64,000 bases of DNA from BD2-11 sp965115885 (GTDB lineage Bacteria; Gemmatimonadota; Gemmatimonadetes; Longimicrobiales; Gaopeijiaceae), in NCBI GenBank assembly GCA_965115885.1, contig OZ220479.1:496001-560000 (forward strand), given 5' to 3'. A model generated the notes under the pieces. The model was not told the DNA's origin and searched no databases. It saw nothing but the letters and a program-made list of their open reading frames with translations. The first letter of the stretch is position 1, and every line of letters starts with the position of its first letter. The position numbers and the translations under genes were made by a program. This document shows, piece after piece, positions 56,891 to 64,000 of this stretch.

Positions 56891-58599
56891 CTACATCGCG
56901 TACACCGACCTGCCCCGCGAGAAAGTCTCCACGACCGGGATGAACTCCAGGTTCTCCGGATCCGCGGTCAGCGGGTTTTCGCCCAGGATCACCAAGTCGG
57001 CCTGCTTGCCGACGGCGATCGAACCCTTGACGTCCTCCTCGAAGTACTGGTACGCGCCCCCGAGCGTCACCGCGTGGAGCGCCTGCATCACCGTCAGCCG
57101 CTGGTGCGGCCCCAGGACGTGCCCGCTCCGGGTCCTGCGGTTCACCGCGACCGACACCAGGCGCATCGCGTGGGGCGGGACCACCGGGGCGTCGTTGTGG
57201 ATGGTGAAGTTCACGCCGCGCTCCAGCGCCCAGCCCATCGGACTGACGTTGTTGCCCCGCTCCTCCCCGAAGCTGATCCGGTGCCAGTCGCCCCAGAAGA
57301 AAGCGTGCGCCGCGAAGAACGAGGGCACGATTCCGAGCTCCCGGGAGCGGTCCAGTTGGTCGGCGCGCATGAGTTGGGCGTGGATGATGACGGAGCGGTG
57401 GTCGGGCATGGGATCCATGTCCGCAACCGCCTCGTCGACCCCCTCGATCATGAGATCCATCGCCGCGTCGCCGTTGGCGTGCACGAGAATCGGAACGCCT
57501 CCCCGGATGAGCTCCGCCGCGGCCGACTTGTACTCGCCGGGGATCATGACCCCGTAGGCCACGTAGTCGGGCGGGGCGCCGGGCGGTCCCTCCTCGTAGG
57601 GGACCGTGACCCAGGCCGTGCGTCCTGGGGGGAGCCGTCGAGCATCAGCTTCACTCCGCCGACCCGAAAGCCGCCCCGGTAGTCGCGCCTGTAGGGGATG
57701 CCCGTCGCGTCCGCGGGGGTTTCCGCGAAACGCAGAAACGCCGCGACGTCCGCCTTGAAAGGCTCGCGTTCGGCGGCCGCTTGGAAGGCCTCGGCCTGCG
57801 CCGGAGCGGTTCCGCCGTCCTGCACGGTGGTCGTTCCCCGACTCAGGTACACGTCGATGGACCGGCGGATCAGGTCGTCGAGTTCTTCCTCGGACTGGGC
57901 CGGATAGCGCTCGAAGGCGAGCAGCCCGCGGGCGGTTTCCTCGAGGACGCCGTCGGGCTCCGTCGAACCCTCCATGCGGCGGACGTGGCCGCCGGGCGGA
58001 TCCGGCGTGTCGGCGTCGATGCCGCTGGCCGCGAGCGCGGCGGAGTTGACCGCGGTCAGGTGCCCCGACACGTGGGTGAGGACGATGGGGTGCTCGGTCG
58101 ACGCGCGGTCGAGGTCCGTGCGCGTGGGATGCCGACCCTCTTCGAGCAGGGAGTCGTCGTAGCCGCGCCCGGCCACCGCTTGGCCCGGGGGGATGTCGCG
58201 CTCCTCGATCCACGCTCGGACCTTGCGCACGATGTCGTCGATGGTGTTGACGTCGCCCACCGGCGGCGGATGAAGCAGGAGGGAGGTCTGGTCGCGTCCC
58301 GCGCCCAGGAAGTGGCCGTGGGAGTCGACGAACCCGGGTAGGAGGGCGTTGTCTCCCAACTCCACCACCCGCGTCGACGGCCCGGCGAGCGCCATCGCCT
58401 CGTCCCGGGATCCCGCCGCCACGATGATCTCGCCCCGCACCGCCACCGCCTCCACGGCGGGTTGCTCCGGATCCATGGTCACGATGTTGGCGCCGTGGAA
58501 GATCGTGTCCGCGGGCGGGGGCGCGTCCCGAGCGCAGGCGGCCGCGCCGACGGCCAGAATGAACGCGTATGCGCCGAGGATTTTCGCCGATCCGGCCAT
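56891..58599 (-). CDS. YtcJ-like amidohydrolase lipoprotein, interrupted by one frameshift
   Basis: An amidohydrolase-superfamily enzyme of the Amidohydro_3/YtcJ type, about 570 residues if the frame is restored. ATG 58599 (GGGAGGGAG just upstream) gives AYAFILAVGAAAC, a lipoprotein signal. LLPGFVDSHGHFLGAG holds the metal-binding HxH, VLTHVSGHLTAVN follows, and the second part has PILVHANGDAAMD, VIIHAQLM and FTIHNDAPVVPP. Near 57625, after GVKLMLDGSPQ, one base is missing beside a run of six C (coding strand): restoring one G gives the family-typical SPQGRTAWVTVPY. The first frame ends at 57544. Substrate unknown. Confidence 0.82.
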
Positions 58600-58916
58600 G
58601 ACTCCCTCCCCTTATGTCAGAAACGAACGTCCGGGCACCGTACGTTCCGCCGCTGCGTCCCGTCAAGCTGCGACAGAGGTTTCCACGCTCGGCCTCCCGG
58701 CGGCGCCGCGGACGGTCTTCGTCCCCTGCGTTTTCGCGGGCGCCGCGGAATCTTCCGTGCTATGTTGCCTTCGGGTCTTCGGGCCGTCCGGCCCGAAGAG
58801 GGCGGCGGGACCGGGTTGTCCCTTGCCGGACCGGGCGTCTCCGCATCGCCCCCCGACGCACGCACGCCCCGGCGCGCACGGGTGCCGACGGGGACGACCG
58901 ACGGGAGAAGCTGGAC
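58600..58916. other. Divergent region between the amidohydrolase and xsc genes
   Basis: No gene is supported in these 317 bases. The region contains the xsc promoter candidate and a 9-bp hairpin, listed separately, plus GGGAGAA about 9 nt before the xsc start. Confidence 0.5.
58758..58798 (+). promoter_or_regulatory. Extended -10 promoter candidate with hairpin, upstream of xsc
   Basis: TGCTATGTT at 58758-58766 fits an extended -10 (TGn plus TATGTT); no good -35 is seen. Eleven bases on, CTTCGGGCC/GGCCCGAAG (58777-58785 and 58790-58798) forms a 9-bp stem with a 4-nt loop at or just after the expected transcription start. It may be an operator or a leader hairpin. Confidence 0.4.
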
Positions 58917-60644
58917 ATGGCCAAGAGAAGAATGACCCCCTCCGAGGCGCTGGTGGAAACGCTCGTCGCCGAAGGGATCACGGATGTGTTCGGGTTGGTG
59001 GGGTCGGCGTTCATGGACGCCTTGGATCTGTTCCCGGACGCGGGCATCCGATTCATTCCGGTGGCCCACGAGCAAGCCGCCGCGCACGCCGCGGACGGGC
59101 TGGCCCGGGTCACGGGCAGGCCCCAGGCCTGCATCGCCCAGAACGGCCCCGGCGCGGCCAACTTCGTCTCCGCGATCGCTGCCGCCTTCTGGGCGCACTC
59201 CCCGGTCGTGGCCCTCACCCCGGAGACGGGATCCATGGGCATCGGCACGGGAGGTTTCCAGGAGCTGGACCAGATGCCCATGTTCGAGGCCCAGACCGTC
59301 TTCCAGGTCCGCGTCAACCGCCCCGAGCGCATGGGCGAGATGGCTCGCCGTTGCTTCTACCGCGCCAAGCTCGAACTCGGCCCCACCCAGCTCAACATCC
59401 CCAGGGATTACTTCTACGGGGACGTCGAGGAGGAGATCTTCGCGACGCCCGCCCTGGGCGCCGGCCGCCCTCCGCGGGCCGACGTCGAGGAAGCGGTCCG
59501 GATTCTGAAGGATGCCCGCCACCCGGTCGTCGTCTCCGGGGGCGGCGTGTCCCAGGGCGACGCCTTGGAGGAAGTCAAGGCGCTGGCCGAGCATCTGAGC
59601 GCCCCGGTGGTCAACACCTATCTGCACAACGACACCTTCCCCTACAGCCACGAGCTGGGGTGCGGCCCCCTGGGTTACTGCGGCTCGAAGGCCGCCATGC
59701 GCACCATCGCCAAGGCGGACGTCGTGCTGGCGCTGGGCACCCGCCTGGGGGTTTTCGGCCTGCTGCCCCAGTACGGCATGGCCTACTGGCCGGAGGACGC
59801 CACCCTCATCCAAGTGGATCGGGACGCCAAGCAGTGGGGGATGAGCAGGATCCCGGCGCTCTTCTCGGTCGCGGACGTGAAGGAGTACGCGGCCGAGCTG
59901 CTCGAGGAGCTCCGGAATGCCGTCCCCTCGGGACGAAACGAAGCGCGCATCGCCGAAGTGGCGCGCGAGAAGCGCGCGTGGGACGAGGAGCTCGAGGGCT
60001 GGTCCTCGTCCACCAGCGAGCTCATGCATCCCCGGCGCTTCCTCCGGGAGTTCGCGCGCGCGATTCCCGGAGATGCTCTGGTGACCACCGACATCGGCAA
60101 CATCTGCTCGATCGCCAACGGATACCTTCGCTTCGACGGTCCGCGCCAGCACCTCGCGGCGCTGACCTGGGGGAACTGCGGTTTCGCCTACGGAGCGGCG
60201 CTGGGCGCCAAGGTCGGCAGGCCGGACGCGCCCGTGTTCGCCGTCCAGGGGGACGGTGCCTGGGGCATCAGCGGACTGAGCGAGGTGATGACGGCCGTGC
60301 GCGAGGACATCCCGGTCATCGCCGTCGTCGTCAACAACCACGAGTGGGGCGCCGAGAAGAAGAACCAGATCGACTTCTACGACCATCGCTTCGTGGGCAC
60401 CAACCTGCGCGCCAACCCCGACTTCGCCGAAGTGGCGGAAGCGATGGGGGCGAAAGGGTACAGGGTCGACGACTATCGCGATGTCCGGGACGTGGTCCGC
60501 GACGCGCTCGCCAGCGGTCGGCCCTGCGTGGTCAACGCGGTGGTCGAGGGCGGAGCGAAGGTGCTCGCCGAGCCCTTCCGCCGGGACGCGCTGGCTCCCC
60601 CGACCCGTCACCTGCAGAAGTACGCGCACCTGAGCTTGGATTAG
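58917..60644 (+). CDS. xsc: Sulfoacetaldehyde acetyltransferase
   Basis: A thiamine-diphosphate enzyme, 575 residues, that converts sulfoacetaldehyde and phosphate to acetyl phosphate and sulfite. The N-terminal domain has GLVGSAFMDALDLFPDAGI and a catalytic Glu in VAHEQAAAHAADG. The TPP motif is VQGDGAWGISGLSEVMTAV ending in VVNNHEWG. WGAEKKNQIDFYDHRFVGTN and the C-terminus KVLAEPFRRDALAPPTRHL are Xsc hallmarks that separate it from acetolactate synthase. ATG 58917 has GGGAGAA upstream. With tpa downstream it completes taurine breakdown to acetyl phosphate. No pta or sulfite exporter gene is in the window. Confidence 0.93.
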   Translation: MAKRRMTPSEALVETLVAEGITDVFGLVGSAFMDALDLFPDAGIRFIPVAHEQAAAHAADGLARVTGRPQACIAQNGPGAANFVSAIAAAFWAHSPVVALTPETGSMGIGTGGFQELDQMPMFEAQTVFQVRVNRPERMGEMARRCFYRAKLELGPTQLNIPRDYFYGDVEEEIFATPALGAGRPPRADVEEAVRILKDARHPVVVSGGGVSQGDALEEVKALAEHLSAPVVNTYLHNDTFPYSHELGCGPLGYCGSKAAMRTIAKADVVLALGTRLGVFGLLPQYGMAYWPEDATLIQVDRDAKQWGMSRIPALFSVADVKEYAAELLEELRNAVPSGRNEARIAEVAREKRAWDEELEGWSSSTSELMHPRRFLREFARAIPGDALVTTDIGNICSIANGYLRFDGPRQHLAALTWGNCGFAYGAALGAKVGRPDAPVFAVQGDGAWGISGLSEVMTAVREDIPVIAVVVNNHEWGAEKKNQIDFYDHRFVGTNLRANPDFAEVAEAMGAKGYRVDDYRDVRDVVRDALASGRPCVVNAVVEGGAKVLAEPFRRDALAPPTRHLQKYAHLSLD

Positions 60645-60689
60645 GATTGGGCGGAGGTCCGGGATGTTCCGACGACGGGACGATGGACG

Positions 60690-60719
60690 TTGACGGGGAT
60701 GCGAGCGTCTTCATAAGAT
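60690..60719 (+). promoter_or_regulatory. Promoter for hicBA
   Basis: TTGACG (-35, 60690-60695), an 18-bp spacer and TAAGAT (-10, 60714-60719), 60 nt upstream of the hicB start. It allows the toxin-antitoxin pair to be expressed independently of xsc. Confidence 0.6.
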
Positions 60720-60779
60720 GCTTCCCTTTTCCGGCGCTGGAGCGTCTCGGATTGCGCACGAACGGCGGGAGGATGCCTG

Positions 60780-61076
60780 ATGCTTTCGTTTAGAGTAACC
60801 GTGGTGGTCGTGCCCGATGGCGATGGGTACCATGCGTTCTGCCCCGCCTTCAAGGGTCTGCACATGGACGGCTCCACCGTGGAGGAAGTTCTCGAACGCA
60901 CATGCGAGGGGTTGGATGTCTACCTTCGATCCCTCGCGCGACATGGGGATCCTGTTCCTGTGGGGCCAAACTGCGAGGTTGAAGGCGACGATCCCCGTTC
61001 CCGTTTCGTCGTTCCGTCCATCCCTCCCCAGTCCATTCTGCGGAACGTAGAGGTTCCATGTCCAGTGATCGCCTGA
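60780..61076 (+). CDS. hicB: HicB-family antitoxin
   Basis: 98 residues with the HicB partial RNase-H-like fold: FRVTVVVVPDGDGYHAFCPA, then GLHMDGSTVEEVLERTCEGL and DVYLRSLARHGDPVP. No clear DNA-binding helix-turn-helix or ribbon follows, so autoregulation is uncertain. ATG 60780 has GGGAGGA upstream. The last 19 bases overlap hicA, the normal way such pairs are coupled. The antitoxin comes first in this pair. Confidence 0.88.
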   Translation: MLSFRVTVVVVPDGDGYHAFCPAFKGLHMDGSTVEEVLERTCEGLDVYLRSLARHGDPVPVGPNCEVEGDDPRSRFVVPSIPPQSILRNVEVPCPVIA

Positions 61077-61348
61077 TCTGGGACCAACTGAAATCTCTGA
61101 CGCCCGTCCGGTTCATCCGGGCACTCGAGAAGGATGGCTGGGAAGAAGAGGAAGAACGCCGCGGTGCGACCCGTGCCTTCGTCAAGCATTTCGGCAACGG
61201 TGCGGGCTCCCCTCGTCGGCGTCGGATCGTCGTCCACTACCACCCCGGCAAAACTTGGGGGATGAGATTATTGAAAGGGTTGATCTCGGATACGGGATGG
61301 ACGCCGGACGACCTCAAGCGCCTGAAGCTCATCAAGAGGATACCCTAG
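61058..61348 (+). CDS. hicA: HicA-family mRNA interferase toxin
   Basis: 96 residues of the YcfA/HicA double-stranded RNA-binding-like fold: LTPVRFIRALEKDGWEEEEE, ATRAFVKHF, then VVHYHPGKTWGMRLLKGLIS and WTPDDLKRL. The conserved catalytic His usually sits in a GSHxxF motif; here the position reads GATRAFVKHF, so the usual His is not obvious, though His residues in KHF and HYHPGK remain. Activity is therefore uncertain. It ends 95 nt before tpa. Confidence 0.85.
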   Translation: MSSDRLIWDQLKSLTPVRFIRALEKDGWEEEEERRGATRAFVKHFGNGAGSPRRRRIVVHYHPGKTWGMRLLKGLISDTGWTPDDLKRLKLIKRIP

Positions 61349-61443
61349 TCCTCCGGAACAAGTCGGACCCGGAGAAGGTGGGCTGGGAACATCGAATCCG
61401 CCGGGGGCGGTGCCGCCCCGGAAGGGATGGAGGGAGAAACCGC

Positions 61444-62838
61444 ATGTCCGACACTCGAGCCCCGCTGGACGACTACGATCCCCGGGACGTCGTCCGGAAG
61501 GACAGGAGGCACCTCTGGCATCACCTGTTCCAGCACAGCGTCCTCGAGGCCCGGGATCCGCAAATCTTCGTCGAGGGCGAGGGCGTGCGCGTGCGCGACA
61601 TCCGCGGTCGGGAGTATCTCGACGGCACCTCCGGCGGCGTCTGGTGCGTCAACGTGGGCCACGGGCGCGAGAGCATCGCCCGGGCGGTCCACGAACAGTT
61701 GCTCCGCCTGCCCTACTACGCGGGCGTGGTCGGCACCGTCCCGGCGGCCCAGTACGCGAGCGCGCTGGCGGAGTGGTTGCCGGAGCTGGACCGCCTCTAC
61801 TTCGCCAACAGCGGCTCGGAGGCCAACGAGAAGGCGATCAAGATGGTGCGCCAGATCGCGCACTTGGGGGGGACCGGAAAGTACAAGATCCTCTACCGGG
61901 ACCGCGACTACCACGGAACCACCATCGGCTGCCTGGCGGCCACCGGACAGGAGGAGCGCAAGGAGGCGTACGGGCCGTTCCCCGAGGGATTCGCGCCGAT
62001 TCCCCACGCGCTGTGCTATCGCTGCCCTTTCGGCGAGACGTACCCGGAGTGCGACGTGCAGTGCGCCGGCGCGCTGGAGGACGCCATCGAAGCCGAGGGA
62101 CCGGACTCGGTGGGCGCGGTCATCCTGGAGCCGATCACCGCCGGCGGCGGCGTCATCCCTCCGGTCGCGGAGTACTACGGCATCGTCCGCGACATCTGCG
62201 ACCGCTACGGGGTCCTGCTGATCGTCGACGAGGTCGTCTGCGGATTCGGGCGCACCGGGACCATGTTCGGGTACCAGCACTACGATTTCGTGCCGGACAT
62301 CGTCACCATGGCCAAGGGGATGGCCAGTGCCTACGCGCCGATCTCGGCGGTCGCCGCGCGCGGCGAGGTGTTCGCCGCGTTCCTCGGCGATCCGGACGAG
62401 AAGTACCGTTACTTCCGGGACGTCAGCACCTACGGCGGATGCACGGCGGGCTTCGCGGCCGCGCTCGAGAACCTGCGCATCATCGAGGACGAGGACCTGA
62501 TCGAGAACAGCCGCGCGATGGGGGCGTACTTGCTGGACCGCCTGCGCGAGCTGGCCGACCACCCGAACGTGGGCGACGTGCGCGGCAGGGGTCTGTTCGC
62601 CGGCGTGGAGTTGGTGGAAGACAAGGTCTCCAAGACTCCCGTGAGCGAGGACGTGATGGCCGCCGTGGTGGAAAAGGCGGCCGAGGAGGGCGTTCTCGTG
62701 GGCAAGACCACGCGTAGCGTCCCGGGGCTGAACAACACCGTCAACGTGGCTCCGCCCCTCGTCGTCTCCCGGACGGACGTCGACGAACTGGTGGCCGCGG
62801 TGGGTATCGGGATCGAGCACGGGTGCCGGGATCTCTGA
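61444..62838 (+). CDS. tpa: Taurine:pyruvate aminotransferase
   Basis: A class III PLP aminotransferase, 464 residues, that should convert taurine and pyruvate to sulfoacetaldehyde and alanine. The N-terminus DRRHLWHHLFQHSVLEARDP is typical of Tpa. NSGSEANEKAIKMVRQ binds the cofactor phosphate, DEVVCGFGRTG holds the cofactor Asp, and the PLP lysine lies in IVTMAKGMASAYAPIS. ATG 61444 follows GGAGGGAGAAA. Pairing with xsc makes the taurine assignment strong, although class III enzymes acting on other omega-amino acids are similar. Confidence 0.9.
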   Translation: MSDTRAPLDDYDPRDVVRKDRRHLWHHLFQHSVLEARDPQIFVEGEGVRVRDIRGREYLDGTSGGVWCVNVGHGRESIARAVHEQLLRLPYYAGVVGTVPAAQYASALAEWLPELDRLYFANSGSEANEKAIKMVRQIAHLGGTGKYKILYRDRDYHGTTIGCLAATGQEERKEAYGPFPEGFAPIPHALCYRCPFGETYPECDVQCAGALEDAIEAEGPDSVGAVILEPITAGGGVIPPVAEYYGIVRDICDRYGVLLIVDEVVCGFGRTGTMFGYQHYDFVPDIVTMAKGMASAYAPISAVAARGEVFAAFLGDPDEKYRYFRDVSTYGGCTAGFAAALENLRIIEDEDLIENSRAMGAYLLDRLRELADHPNVGDVRGRGLFAGVELVEDKVSKTPVSEDVMAAVVEKAAEEGVLVGKTTRSVPGLNNTVNVAPPLVVSRTDVDELVAAVGIGIEHGCRDL

Positions 62839-63769
62839 CGGGCTTGGCGCAGCGTGGATGGCGCATATCGCGGCAAGGAATCGTCCAACGTCTACCAGGG
62901 CTGCACGATCTGTTGCTTTGCCGCCGCCGGTTGATCGGATTCCGAGGAATTTGGCGGCGAGGGCGAGGTCGTTGCCGGCGTCGAGGAGGGCGGTGACGAA
63001 GCTGCGTCGGAGGGTGCGAGGAGAGACGTCGCCGAGGCCGACGCATTCGTGCGAGGGTGCGGGCGCGTTTGCCGACGGCGTGCGGGGAGATGCCGCCGTC
63101 GAGGACGCGGCCGCCGCGATGGACGGCGCGGGCCGAGCGACGATCGACCGATGGAGCCCGCGTCGTTTGTCCAGCGGGTTTGGCTGGAAGTGCGAACTCC
63201 GCGTCCCCCGTCGTCCGTTCGTCGTCGCTTTTCGAGCCTGCGGTCGATCCTGAAGGGATGGCCCCTGCATCTCCTCGTCGGCGACTTCGATGGAGCCGCC
63301 GCTCGCGGTCTTGAACCTGTGAGGGGGCGTGCCGTGCCACCTCGCCCGTCTGGCCAGACGCGACGACGGCGGATTCTCGTCCGCCCATGGCGTGTAGCGC
63401 ACGGTCGCGCCGACGCCGCCGAGAGCCGCGATCGACGGAAGGGTCGGCGCAACCCTTTGCAACGACGTGAACCCGCCGCGCCGATCGAGCGGTTGACCGG
63501 GGGACGAGGCGTACGACGAGACGGTGTTCGCTCCCCGGTCCAGCACGATCGAGTCGCCGGACCTCCCGGCCTCGACGGATTTCGCCACGAAGTCGATCGC
63601 GGACGCCGTCGCGAGGTTGCGCGCCGTCGACCCGACCCGCACAATCAGCAGGGTTCCTTCGAAAAGCTCGGCCGAGTCGATCCCGTAATCCCTCCGGTCG
63701 TCGAGCCCGGGCGGCGGATCCCGAACGCGGGTCTCGTGTGAGGACGTTCACCCTGTCGGGGAGGTTCCC
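62839..63769. other. Non-coding or degraded region after tpa
   Basis: About 930 bases. Apart from the integrase-like remnant near 62915-63065, all frames are open on both strands because of high GC but none resembles a known protein as a whole. A minus-strand frame from about 63720 to 63350 (DYGIDSAELFEGTLLIVRVG, then SAIDFVAKSVEAGRSGDSIV) looks protein-like but I cannot assign it. Confidence 0.45.
62915..63065 (-). pseudogene. Remnant of a tyrosine-recombinase C-terminal region
   Basis: The minus-strand frame reads GLGDVSPRTLRRSFVTALLD followed by AGNDLALAAKFLGIRS. This fits the R-box of tyrosine recombinases (H-x-L-R-R-S-F..LLDAG.D) and the following L-L-G-H. The first His is Arg, the G-H is G-I, and the catalytic Tyr segment is absent, so the gene is not functional. 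It may mark a past integration event near the taurine/hicBA genes. Confidence 0.5.
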
Positions 63770-64000
63770 GTGCCACGGTTCTCGGTTCCGTTCTTGCTCC
63801 TGATCGTCGGCCTTCTGTCGGTGCCGCCCGCCCCGCTTGCGGCGCGGCTCGTCCCGCCCCCGCCGACCGACGTCCCCGCCGCAGTGCAGGGAACCGTCAC
63901 CGGCACGGTGACCGACGCCGACACCGGCCAGCCCGTGGCGGCGGTCCAGATCTCGATCGTGGGCACCGGGTTGGGCGGGCTGACCAACGAAGACGGCCGC
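63770..64000 (+). CDS. N-terminus of a TonB-dependent (SusC/RagA-like) receptor, cut by window end
   Basis: GTG 63770 follows GGGGAGG by 5 nt. The first 77 residues give a signal peptide (FSVPFLLLIVGLLSVPPAPL) and then GTVTGTVTDADTGQPVAAVQ, followed by IGTGLGG-like IVGTGLGGLTNEDGR. This is the carboxypeptidase-regulatory-like domain that begins SusC/RagA-type receptors. The rest is outside the window, so family membership rests on this domain alone. Confidence 0.75.
   Translation, partial: MPRFSVPFLLLIVGLLSVPPAPLAARLVPPPPTDVPAAVQGTVTGTVTDADTGQPVAAVQISIVGTGLGGLTNEDGR

Noticed and set aside
56464..57557. Plus-strand frames after tRNA-Lys
   Set aside because: They run antisense to the decayed LRR-metzincin copy and the amidohydrolase and have no domain.
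58917..60644. Acetolactate synthase as identity of the TPP enzyme
   Set aside because: The WGAEKKNQIDFYDHRFVGTN region, the C-terminus and the neighbouring taurine aminotransferase all indicate Xsc.
61345..63642. Single 765-residue minus-strand gene covering tpa and the following region
   Set aside because: Most of it is antisense to tpa; only the short recombinase-like segment has family resemblance.

Overview
The window is very GC-rich bacterial DNA with compact operons, many GTG and TTG starts, and many exported lipoproteins. An S46 dipeptidyl peptidase, TonB-dependent receptors with carboxypeptidase-regulatory N-termini, Tat-exported enzymes and large repeat-bearing lipoproteins point to a diderm with an active outer surface. 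Gemmatimonadota is my best inference, made from gene style alone. Ankyrin, leucine-rich-repeat and Ig/cadherin-like proteins together with a taurine pathway would suit a marine or host-associated (for example sponge) member, but this is not proven.

Layout. 1-10.6 kb: a Tat-exported class V aminotransferase (cut by the window edge), a DPP11-like S46 peptidase, a five-gene periplasmic molybdenum-hydroxylase operon (2Fe-2S, Mo, FAD, cytochrome b, small protein) and an aldehyde dehydrogenase. 10.6-15.5 kb: thyX, an ankyrin protein and ppk1. 15.5-24 kb: a palindrome-rich gap, a 1546-residue modular lipoprotein, then a radical SAM gene and a divergent metallophosphoesterase. 24-28.5 kb: an Ig-repeat/TIG/HExxH lipoprotein. 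29-31 kb: DUF1971 and NnrS. 31-39.6 kb: a TonB receptor preceded by 11-bp-phased direct repeats, a beta-helix lipoprotein, a small lipoprotein, a PhoB/PhoR-type pair and msrB. 39.5-47 kb: a beta-propeller lipoprotein and two more members of the Ig/LVIVD family. 47-51 kb: a Tat-exported binding protein, a HAMP receptor with no output domain, and an OFA-type MFS transporter. 51-56.3 kb: an LRR-metzincin protein, a small zinc-ribbon membrane protein and a glutaryl-CoA-dehydrogenase-like gene. 56.3-58.6 kb: tRNA-Lys, a decayed copy of the LRR-metzincin 3' end and an amidohydrolase. 58.6-64 kb: xsc, hicBA and tpa (taurine to sulfoacetaldehyde to acetyl phosphate plus sulfite), an integrase-like remnant, and the first codons of another TonB receptor.

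The most notable structure is a set of three lipoproteins at 24-47 kb. The middle one is a chimera: its N-terminal Ig array matches the first gene almost base for base, and its C-terminal half matches the third. Three genes (the chimera, the LRR-metzincin and the amidohydrolase) each carry one single-base frameshift. Three in one 64 kb stretch means assembly error must be excluded before calling any of them decay or phase variation.
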